DNA of 64,000 nt from assembly GCA_023213395.1 (NCBI GenBank), contig CM041465.1, positions 57,295,741-57,359,740 of the forward strand, in the 5' to 3' direction. The notes under the pieces are model-generated. The model made no database searches. It was not told the DNA's origin and saw nothing but the letters and a program-made list of their open reading frames with translations. This DNA is from Cycas panzhihuaensis. Taxonomy: Eukaryota; Cycadophyta. The translations under genes and the position numbers were made by a program. Below, piece after piece: positions 55,280 through 64,000 of this stretch; position 1 is the stretch's first letter; each line of letters begins with the position of its first letter.

Positions 55280-56620
55280 TGGTATCAAATTTTCAAAGTT
55301 GTGAAAGATCTTATAGAGACTTATGGAAGTTTTGTAGCAAAATACACATTGAAATAACTAGTCTTTTTAAGCTAGTCTTAAGTTAGTTTCTTGAGCCAAT
55401 AAGAACTAGTTTGAACCAATTATGTAGAAGACTTGTGACCAAGATCTTGGGGCAATTTGATGAAGATTTTGATTTAGAACATAAGATAAAATCTCATTTT
55501 TGGTAATCAATTTATATAAACATTTATTTAAGCATGTTGGTGTCATATTCTAGAGTATGCAGGTTTAACAAGTCCACCTATGAAGATGAGAATACAAGGA
55601 AATCATTGCTAGTTGAGTTCACTTATACAGGTTGGCTCCCTACAGACATGATTGAGGTTTTGTGAGACTAGCCATTTCACCAAAATTCACACTTGTGACA
55701 GTGAATCAATCAAGCATGCAGTAAGAAGATGAATCCATCTATTTCCTTGTCGATAAGAAAGGTATGTTTATGTTGGACAATAAATGTGTATAAAAGAAGT
55801 TGTTATGAGGGCATGTTAATTTAATGGGATGATGTATATGAGGATTTGTGGATGAAAATATATATGAAGCATTTAGGTTTATGACTTGTATTGAGGGTTT
55901 TATTGATTTCTACTTGTGATGAATATAACAAGGGTTTTATATTTCATATGAAAAGTGTGTATGCATGAGGCTAGTAAAGAGAGTTTCATCTTTGCTACAT
56001 TATTGAAAACTAAGAATGGTTAGGGTTTTTATAGGTTTTAGTAAGTGACATTTATGCTTGATATGCATGTATATGGATGTTGCATTACTAGTATTAGAAC
56101 GCAAACAAAAATATGCTAAAGGCAACAATAGTTTGAAGAGAGGATGGCTCCAACTTGGTGAATTTTGAAGCAGGGATGTTATTTGTTTTGAGATTTGAAG
56201 AAACACAAATCATAAGGTGAGCAGGCAAGTTCAAAAATTCAAATGCAACTACATATAGGGTGATATTAGACAAAGACCTATTAGAACCATCTATTGAAGA
56301 CAAAATTTTCATGATGGAAGTAAAAACTTGGTGGCTTAGTGACTACATAGAGATCATGTTGAAATCAAACTGTCATTCATCATCATATTTGTGGATATTT
56401 TATTCATCGTGAAGGCACTATAGTTATAAAATGAAATCTACCATACAAGTTATGTCTAATTGCACCTTATATAGTTGCCATGTATTACTTAAATTTAATA
56501 AACATCAAAGATTTTTGGCCATATGGAGAAAACACAACCTTAAACACATTGAAACCTGAAGGAGATAGTTACCCATTGACGGTGAAGATGTTGACTTACT
56601 GGACAATTGCATGGACTATT
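55280..56620 (+). other. Internal sequence of the family L remnant, non-coding
   Basis: After the primer site, agctagtcttaagttagt resembles the corresponding part of remnant G (20500-20535). No gag or pol motif was read. The minus-strand ORFs at 56000-56312 are not supported. Confidence 0.4.
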
Positions 56621-56623
56621 GCT

Positions 56624-57114
56624 TGATGGAAGAATTAATGATGAATTCATTAATTCAACTTTAGTTATGTGTAAATGTATTGTACATTTATAAAAATAAA
56701 GTCATATTGGTAACTTTATCAACTTAACATGATAAAGTACCTTGTAAATGTTTTGTTGTTGTGCTAGTGGTTAGTTACAACATGTAGTGGTGAGCCTAAT
56801 GCTAGTGGGGTCATATATACTAATACCTCATTGTAACACACATGTAATATTGATTATACAAGGTGCTAAATGTCACCTCGTATGATCAACTCTTCACATA
56901 CCATTTTACCTCTCTTATATATATATTTTTTGTATATGTGTGAGGTAATAACTTATGTAATATGATTATGTATGAATGAATGTTAAGATATTGATTTTGG
57001 AGGCCTAAATAATTTGACCTCCTCATCCCCATTGCTTGCTTTTCTCTGTGTTTTTCATGAGTTTTGATCTTGGTTGGAAGGTGGCATAAATGCCTCTTCT
57101 TTCACTTGGTATCA
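56624..57114 (+). repeat. 5' LTR of element H/I
   Basis: It ends CTTCTTTCA two bases before the primer site. The start TGATGGAAG at 56624 is chosen for its TG and partial match to the inverted end; it is less certain than the end. It contains a TATATATATA stretch near 56920. Confidence 0.6.
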
Positions 57115-57116
57115 GA

Positions 57117-57128
57117 GCTTATTGTAGT
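57117..57128 (+). other. Primer-binding site of element H/I
   Basis: TGGTATCAGAGC, an exact match to the plant initiator-Met site, two bases after the LTR. Confidence 0.9.
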
Positions 57129-57308
57129 CACCATTATTGGATTAATCTTTATACTAGATAAGATTGTATTAATTATTGCTCTAGCTTCAATTTTAGCAAA
57201 TGAACACTTAGTATAGGAATTGTCTACCACAGGGTTATCTTCTCAAAAGTGGTCATGGAAATGTGATTATAATGAATGAATTATTCACTATCTTTTCTTT
57301 TTTATTAG

Positions 57309-57540
57309 GGTTTTGAATCGGCATTGTGATACATCTATATTACTAGATTCTTAAGGAAATGGCATCACCTCTGAGAGGATCATTGACAAAAATTTTGGGA
57401 TCCAAAAAATTAATGTTATTGACAGAATAAATTAGTGGTGAAGCAACGTACCCTTGAATGGTGTCATGTGCAAACATTATTGCATTGGCAGCTTGTGATG
57501 TTGTTCATCTATCAAGAGGTCCAATTCATTCTAAAAACAT
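57309..57540 (+). pseudogene. Class III peroxidase fragment, apparent exon 2
   Basis: Class III peroxidases are secreted plant haem enzymes that use hydrogen peroxide in the cell wall. The frame reads HCDTSILLDS at 57322-57351, matching GCD.S.LLD just after the distal His region. It continues SER … INVIDRIN (to 57432), matching RGF.VID.IK. After a one-base frame change, EATYP-stop-MVSCANIIALAACD then HLSRGP (57440-57533) matches the CPGVVSCADI.ALAARD and GGP block. Differences are single transitions: Cys to Tyr, Gly to stop, Asp to Asn, Arg to Cys. A pyrimidine-rich stretch ending in TTTTATTAG precedes it and a GT lies at the GGP end, the expected borders of exon 2. Exons 1 and 3 were not found. 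The fragment is non-functional. Confidence 0.8.
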
Positions 57541-59280
57541 ACTCTGTGTTGGGTATTGCATGCTTGCAAAATCCTTTCAGCTACTACATGTGAAATAAAT
57601 TTCATAAAATTATAGCCATTTCGGTGTCCAGTCAACTTGTTGCATATAATTTTTATGGAGATAACCTCTTCAGCATGAGTAAAGCAACTATGTATATCAA
57701 CCTAATACTGCAAATCTCTTATCCATAAAGTCCTAATTTTGTCATTCAAATATTGGTCCACTACCAAAGTGCTTATTCAAATCCATTTGTAGCAATCCTT
57801 TGAGTAGTATGAGCTTCTTTATATTAGTAGTCAAGATCCCACATACATAGAGTTGTTCCACAGGCTGATCATTTCCTACAAAGGTCCAATTCAAGATCGT
57901 AATAGGGCTAATAAGCATCCCTTCATGGGGCAAGATATCATACTTTGTGCATATTTATACCAAAAGATAGTTATAGGGTTTAGATGACTGACATCACCAT
58001 AGATAATTGGTGGCTCAACACAACAAGATTTGTAAGACTAAACCCATCCATTTACTATAAATACAAAACCCTAAAGTTGTTCTCCAAATGAGAAGAAACT
58101 TAGAAAGGGAAATGACAGGGTTCAATATTAAACTACATGTAGAGTTGATGGGTGGACAAATCTCAAAATTCTTCTTATTGATTATTTAATAGGCATTTCA
58201 CAAAGGGTCCATAGGATATTATATTTCAATTTGTCATCTATAACACTGGAAGAAGTGTATTGATTGATGAGTTATAGAGGTGTATTTGGATGACATTCAT
58301 AATTTTCTTCTGCTTTCCATTCACAATAGGACTGATGGAATATAATAGTATGACCACTTATTGTGATCCTCTCAATGTGCAAACTTGAGATACAATGCTA
58401 GATTTTGATTTCACAGCTTCGTTGAAGAGAAATCATCATTTATATCCTTATTCCATTGCCCCCCCCCCTCCCCCCCTCTTTTTTTAAGTGTTGTTTAATT
58501 TTTATTTTTCTATAATTTTTAAAACCAAGGTTATATCTTTTGGAGTATTAATAATATATTCTCTTTTTAATATTTATCATCCTTTTAAAGTTTCTCTTTT
58601 TTAATCTTTTTAACTCATTTTAAAGCCATCTTTAGCCTATTTTATGATCTACTTTAGGTAATTTTTTAGTTTTTAGAGGCCTTTTTCAGCTGTGATATAA
58701 TTTGTTTTACATACATTAAAAAAATTATAAATTTTAAACATAAGCTCTTTAAAATTTTGAAAAATTTGAAAGATTAAGAAGATAGTTTCCTAACTGAACC
58801 ACCCTTCATTACCAGTGTTATAGGGGGAAACTTAGGACCCTAAAGGTACCACACCTACATACGTTATTATACTTCCTCAAACTATATGAATTGTGAGGGG
58901 ATCTAATAGCTATTATGTGTCTTAAGTGGTTGACTAAGGTGTATACTTGAAAACCTTAGAGTTTGGAGATCAGACTAGACCCATAAAGGGTAAGTGCCTT
59001 AGTTGAAAGTGTGCCCTTAGATGAGGATCTATCGTTCAGGGTATATATCTAGTGTAAGTAGGTTAACAGTATCAGGGGTATGGCAGAGTCTTTAGTAGCA
59101 CCTATGTACCTTTGGGTATATAGGGTCCTTGAGCTACCACTTGCGAGTAGGTACATTATTAGATAAAAACATCTTAACTATTAGGAATTGTTAGATAAGG
59201 AGACACTAAGACTATAGATACTATATTAGCAAACCTTTTAGGTAGACATAACACATATTTGAGATAAAATGACACTTCAA
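57541..59280 (+). other. Rest of the H/I leader region
   Basis: No further peroxidase exon could be read on the plus strand. The minus-strand frame 57742-57933 (63 codons) has no motif. A C-rich run lies at 58459-58477, followed by T-rich sequence to about 58740 and a more even stretch up to gag. Confidence 0.4.
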
Positions 59281-60290
59281 ATGGTCATAATCAACACCAT
59301 TAAATTATCAAGTAGTGATAATTTCTTAGCTTAGAAGAAATAAGTTAAGAACATTCTGATAATAAATAAATTATGGGATTATGTTTCTAGTAAAATTCCC
59401 AGGTTTAAAGAAACTTGAGATCCTAATGATCTTGATGTTGTCATTCCTACTGATCCTATTACTTTAGCCTTCTTTAAAGATTTTGATGAAGTTACCCTTT
59501 CTTTCCTACACCTTTCCTATGAGGATAATGTTAACCAAAACATTAAGCTTATTCCCTCTTTTGTTGAAGCTTGGGACATAATCTATGCATTATATGAAAG
59601 GAAGGATAATACTAGAATTGTCATGCTCAAAGCACAACTCTACTCTATTCCTTATGCAAGATCAATTGTAGCTCACCTGATTCAAAGTAAGTCAATCAAG
59701 AACTAGTTGAGTATTATGGGAAAGCCACCTAATGATAATGATATGATAGCTTGTATTGTCAATGTATTGCTACTAAGATATAATTCTCTTATATCTAATA
59801 TATCTTATATCAATCATCTTACCACACTAGATTTCAAATTTTTTGAAGGTCTTCTACTTCTAGAGGAATGTATTTTAAATAGACTTGGAGATTTAGGTGC
59901 CTCCTCTTCAACTCTTGCCTTTGTAGCATAACAAAAGGGGAAACAATAGTATCCACACCTTAATTAGTTATTCAGTTCAATGAATTTGAACTAATATCCA
60001 TATCAGCAATATCCTCAATATCCTAATTAAATTGTTCATCACTATTATGGAAAACCCAGTCATATTACTCTTGATTGTAGGAAGAAGAAAGATGATTTGC
60101 AATAGCAACACTAAAACTGCCCTATAACTCAAGGCAATCAAAATCATGGATGTGGCAACTATCAAGGACCAAAAATAAAAAATTAAAATGCCCCTCAAGG
60201 CATTCAATAGAATAGAAACTATAACCATAGATGAAATTAAAATCAAGGAGGCCACATTTCCAATTCACAAAACCTGTTCTTTGTTGCATT
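59281..60290 (+). pseudogene. copia gag of element H/I
   Basis: ATG at 59281 is chosen because IKLSSSDNF follows, the copia-type L.G.NF start. The middle shows EAWDIIYALYERKDNTRIVML, LKAQLYS and NDNDMIACIVNVLL with DFKFFEGLLLLEE (frame 59707-59931). A Gln/Asn/Tyr-rich part follows, then a decayed zinc knuckle at about 60028-60080, YYGKPSHITLDC, in which His and the last Cys remain. Stops are numerous. Confidence 0.75.
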
Positions 60291-60960
60291 GACATTATAT
60301 CATTATAATAAACCCTAGTTGATTGATTCTAGAGCCTCTTATCACATGATAGGTTCTAAAGATTTACTTACATATATAAGATATAAGGCTAGTATAGGAC
60401 CAATCAATAACATTTGGTGATGATATCATTTTAGAGATTACCAAGATTGATAATGATCTTATATCTTTGAAGGATTTTGACATTAAGCATCACCTTAACA
60501 ATGTTTTCTATGTCCCTGGAATGACACATAATTTGTTATTAGCCAACTAAATAAACAAGCAAAACTTTGATGTCTTATTTAGTCACCTTTGGAAATGTTT
60601 GATTACTAATTTGAATGGTAATATGATTGCCTCTAGATATGAGGACCAAGGCTTCTATAAGCTTGATGCAATTTTAAGACCTATATTTCTGCAAAATGAT
60701 ATTAGCACTCACAACAACATAGCTTTTACTTCTACTAATTTTACTTCCACCTCTAATACGAAAGAGTAAAGTGCTTCAAAGACACTTGTTTCTTAGAGAC
60801 TACTTAAAAACTAATTATGGCATCAATGCCTTAGTCATTTGAATATAAATAGCTTCCACTTACTTTTCAAATTGAATATGATGCATAAATTACTAAATAT
60901 TAAGTAGACTAAATGTATTTGTGAGGCTTTTGTCATGGGAAAATATCATCAAGCTCCATT
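60291..60960 (+). pseudogene. copia protease and pre-integrase region of H/I
   Basis: LIDSRASYHMIGSKDL near 60315-60365 corresponds to the D-S-G-A-S.H protease block, with Gly replaced by Arg. LNNVFYVPGMTHNLLLAN follows at about 60495-60550. The pre-integrase zinc part is readable as CICEAFVMGKYHQAPF (about 60910-60965), with a Cys replaced by Phe. Confidence 0.7.
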
Positions 60961-61720
60961 CAGATCAAATGGTAGAGTCTAGTGTGCTAAAGAACCATTA
61001 GGACTTATTAACTCTATTATTTGTGGACCCATATATTAGGAATCATTCAATAGTTATTGCCATTTATTACATTTATTGATAATTATTTCCATAAAGTTTG
61101 GGTTTATTTCTTGAAGCAGAAATTAGAAGCATTTAAAAATTTTAGAGAATTTAAGTATGTTCTTGAATTAGAATTTGGAAAGCTAATCAAAATCCTTCAT
61201 TATGATAACGGGGGAGGTGAATATACTTTTAAAGAATTCACCTAGTTTTACAAGGATAATGACATCAAACGATAGTTCTTTGCCCTTTACACACCTCAAT
61301 AAAATAGAGTTTTTAAGTATATAAATTAGAACTTGGTTAGTAAAAGCAAAGCTATGCTTACCATAAAAAAATAAGACTTTAATTATAGGTTGAAGCCCTT
61401 AATGCAACTGTTTATCTCACAAATTAAGGTCCAACCAAAGCAGTCTTAAATATTACACTCAACGAGGCCTAGTTAGGTCCAAAAAATATGGTCTCACTTT
61501 TGCACACCTTCGGTCGTACAACATATATGCTTATACTGAAAGAACAAAGAAAAAAGTTGGATGACAAAAGTAGGAAATGTATTTTCATTGCCTACTAGCC
61601 TAGTTGTAAAGCTTATAAACTTTATGATCCTACTACTAAGCAAAAGTATATGTCTCTAGATGTTATTTTTTTAGAAGAGAACCAAGACCTAGGCATAAGT
61701 CAACTCTTATTTTTTAATGA
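60961..61720 (+). pseudogene. copia integrase of H/I
   Basis: The frame 61057-61245 contains TFIDNYFHKVWVYFLKQK and LHYDNGGGEYTFKEF with the first two catalytic Asp. The third region reads YTPQ-stop-NRVFKYIN, so Gln has become a stop and the Glu is lost. The C-terminal part shows CIFIAY-stop-PSCKAYKLYDP and VIFLEENQ to about 61690. Confidence 0.75.
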
Positions 61721-62060
61721 ACAATTTATAGTAAATCCTATTCTACCTTCTGTTACATAGAATATTCCTATAGTTCAATTGCCTCCATCATCATCATATG
61801 AACTTGGTACTTCGTTTGTACCTTTAGCCTTTACTTCAACATCCGGTTCAACAATTTCTTTAAAAGATATTCAAGAAGAGGTCACTTTAAAGTAGCTTCC
61901 TAAATAGCACTTGTAGATGATCTCTTCTGCTCCACTACCTCCACAACAATCTAAGAGGTAATTTAAGTACAGGTCATCCACCAACTTCACCTTAATGAAA
62001 GAAGTATTATTAACTCCTAAACCTACCACTTTTGAAGAAGTTATTACAAATCAAAAGTGG
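61721..62060 (+). pseudogene. copia integrase-RT spacer of H/I
   Basis: Pro/Ser/Thr-rich sequence (PPSSSYELGTSFVPL type) without motif, leading into RT. Confidence 0.5.
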
Positions 62061-63190
62061 TAAGCAACTATGAATAAAGAAATAGATTATATTTTGGAAA
62101 GTGACACTTGGGAGTCGGTTGATATACCAGATGGAAAGAAACCAATTGATTACCATTAGATTTATAAAATAAAATTTCATGTAGATGGCTTTATTTAATG
62201 CTACAAAGTACCATTAGTTGTTAAAAGTTTTAAATAAATTGAAGGCATCAATTATAATGATACATTTACCCCTCTTGCCAACATGACCATAGTAAGACTT
62301 ATTTTGGTATTAGTAGCTTAGTTTATCTAGCTTGTTTTCTAGATGAATGTGAAAAGTGTCTTGTTGAATGGTGACTTATATTAAGAATACTTGAGTCAAC
62401 CTCCCAACTATAATATTTATGGAAAAGAATATCTAATTTATAAATTAGAAAAGATTTTTTATAGACAACAATAACCTTGTGCTTGATACATGAAGATTGA
62501 TGAGTATTTTCAAAAGCATAAACTTGTACACTTATCCTAATTTGTATATCAAGTCTAAGATAGCTTGATCACTCTGGTTGTGTTGTATATTGATGATTTA
62601 CAAATAGTTGGTAATGACTCAAAATGGATTTCATATCTCTAAGGGGAATTAAATAATAACTTTAAGATGACTGACCTTAGGTTATTCCACTACTTTCTTG
62701 GCATGGAAGTCTAATAGCAGCCATGTTGTATCTTCCTTTTACAATCCAAATATGTAAGGGAGATACTTTAAAAGTTTAAAATAGAGTAATGTAAGCCATC
62801 GTTGATTCCTATGGAGACTATACTTAAATTAAATATTGATGAGGATGGTAAACCTTTCAATCCCACTTTGTATAGGCAGCTTATGGGGAAATTAATTTAC
62901 CTCACACATACTTGACCAGATATTTCATGTGTTGTTAGGATCTACTCTAGGTTGATGAGTTAGCCCAAGATTTCATACTAAAAATTAGCTATACAGATCC
63001 TAAAATATCTTTGAGGTTCACTTCTATTTAGACTTGATTACTACCAGGTGGACAATCCTTCTTTGGTAGGTTATATAGATGTTGATTGGGATGGTTATAA
63101 AGATAATTATACTACTTTAACTTGTGTTATACCTCTATTTCTTGGAGTTATACAAAGTATTCAAATGTCATTGTTTCCTAACTACCAGGA
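62061..63190 (+). pseudogene. copia RT and start of RNase H of H/I
   Basis: Landmarks: MNKEIDYILESDTWESVDIP, INYNDTFTPLANMT, VKSVLLNGDLY, KLEKIFY, the catalytic YIDDLQIVGND (about 62588-62620), FKMTDLRLFHYFLGMEV, SKYVREIL, LYRQLMGKLIYLTHT and VGYIDVDWDGYKDN (about 63065-63110), the first RNase H block. After about 63190 no RNase H motif is found, so the domain is truncated. Stops occur every few dozen codons. Confidence 0.78.
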
Positions 63191-64000
63191 ATGGACATGG
63201 ATGACTCAACTCAGGTAAGCATAGGTATGCTTCTATCCTCACTCTCATTGGCTTCATATTGCTATGGGATTGCTGATAGAGGCACATTACATGTTGATTG
63301 GTTGATTATATGAGTATTATGCACCACTTGCCTATTTATTCATTTTACATCTTGACACTTTAGCCTATGACGACTCAGGATACATATCCCAGGGCATCTT
63401 ATGACCCTTCGTCATGTCTCCATAATGTTTCCAAGCACTTTTGGGCTCCCGTAGCTCGTCCCCCATCATTTCTTAGTGTGATATAACCCCTAACATTCCA
63501 TCTAGGTCTGATTGTCACCTTTATTTTGCTACTTATCTCCTTTTGGAGTCCTTTTGTCATATATCGTAGTCCACCTAGGTCCCAAGAGCCCCTCGGCACC
63601 TTGGGATAGTAGTGTTGCTCTCTTAGGGCCTAGAATCTCCCTTTTTGGAAGCCCTTAGACTCTCCTCCTTTCTGTTTTACCTTAAACTCAGCAGTACCGT
63701 GAAGTTTTCCACGGTATGACTATTTAAATTTTTTTTTTTATTTGACCATGACTAATTTTGTATTAAATGTAAAATTGCCATGTGGCGTTAGGCTGTTTCC
63801 CATTTAGGGCGAATCCTAATCACCCATTGAGCCTAGGTTTGGGTTAAAAAACCCAAAATTTCCCTCATTTGCCCTCTTCTTCTTTCTCATCTCAAGAAGA
63901 TTCTAAAACAAAGTTCTTAACTTGTTCTACTTGCCCCCAACTCCTACTATCACCTCCTTCAGGGCATAAATATGAGTTGTAGATTTGTAAAAGTGACTCT
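63191..64000. other. Less AT-rich segment of unknown identity
   Basis: Composition changes here (many ccc and cctag words), and no retroelement protein or host exon can be read on either strand. A hairpin tttgggtt … aacccaaa lies at 63838-63858, and a TATTTAAATT stretch at 63720-63730. It may be an LTR of another element running off the window, or a promoter region. The minus-strand ORF at 63399-63599 lacks motifs. Confidence 0.35.

Larger units (their letters stand above)
56624..63190 (+). mobile_element. copia element H/I, 3'-truncated, with host exon in its leader
   Basis: An LTR (56624-57114) and an exact initiator-Met primer site (57117-57128) are followed after a leader of about 2.1 kb by copia gag (from 59281), integrase, RT and part of RNase H. 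No second LTR occurs before the window ends, and the RNase H frame fades at about 63190. That the LTR and the gag-pol belong to one element is inferred from order, strand and a leader length similar to B and C. The leader contains an exon-sized class III peroxidase fragment. Confidence 0.6.

Noticed and set aside
57742-57933. Minus-strand 63-codon ORF in the H/I leader as a second captured gene
   Set aside because: No recognisable motif, and length is within chance expectation.

Overview
This AT-rich 64 kb window looks like nuclear repeat DNA from a large plant genome. No intact host gene, rRNA, tRNA or CRISPR array was seen. Almost every recognisable coding stretch belongs to a decayed LTR retrotransposon of the Ty1/copia or Ty3/gypsy type. 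Several use the plant initiator-Met primer site (TGGTATCAGAGC or a one-step variant). Old, deeply nested insertions with heavy transition decay suit a gymnosperm-like genome, but that is an inference and no species marker was seen.

Layout, left to right. 1-1660 (-): gypsy-type gag remnant with three zinc knuckles, followed by a 21-bp minisatellite (2067-2276) and a decayed unrecognised ORF (2404-2880). 4024-13318 (+): a complete but dead gypsy element with 373/375-bp LTRs, tRNA-Asp-type primer site, gag, protease, RT, RNase H, integrase and an extra ORF of about 2.2 kb after integrase. 13893-14480: repeat family R. 14895-26560 (-): an old gypsy element (F), split by a non-autonomous LTR element (E, 15421-18705, +) and by a remnant (G, about 19780-21790). 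26595-38390 (-): copia element A, truncated in RT at its 3' end, interrupted at 28058-35885 by a composite insertion (B). 38967-46514 (-): copia C, an older relative of B. 47618-48125 (-): LTR remnant. 48423-49043 and 54729-54785: a second copy of R split by copia D (49044-54728, -). 54890-56620: another LTR remnant with internal sequence. 56624-63190 (+): an LTR and primer site, a leader holding one exon-sized piece of a class III peroxidase gene, then copia gag-pol without a 3' LTR. 63190-64000: less AT-rich sequence of unknown identity.

The insertion boundaries give a relative order: E and G went into F, B into A, and D into R. Target duplications can be read for the 4024 gypsy (gtttc/gtctc), B (caatt/caatt), C (ccacc/ccatc), D (ttcag/tttag) and tentatively E (gttct/atttt). 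Their mismatches are transitions.

The most unusual items are four. (1) B carries identical-length 86-bp terminal repeats and perfect target duplications around a copia body whose own 368-bp LTR occurs only once, internally. (2) The peroxidase exon lies just downstream of a retroelement primer site. (3) The gypsy element has a post-integrase ORF preceded by a strong hairpin and a TATA-like motif. (4) Three remnants of one LTR family show tandemly repeated LTR/primer-site junctions.
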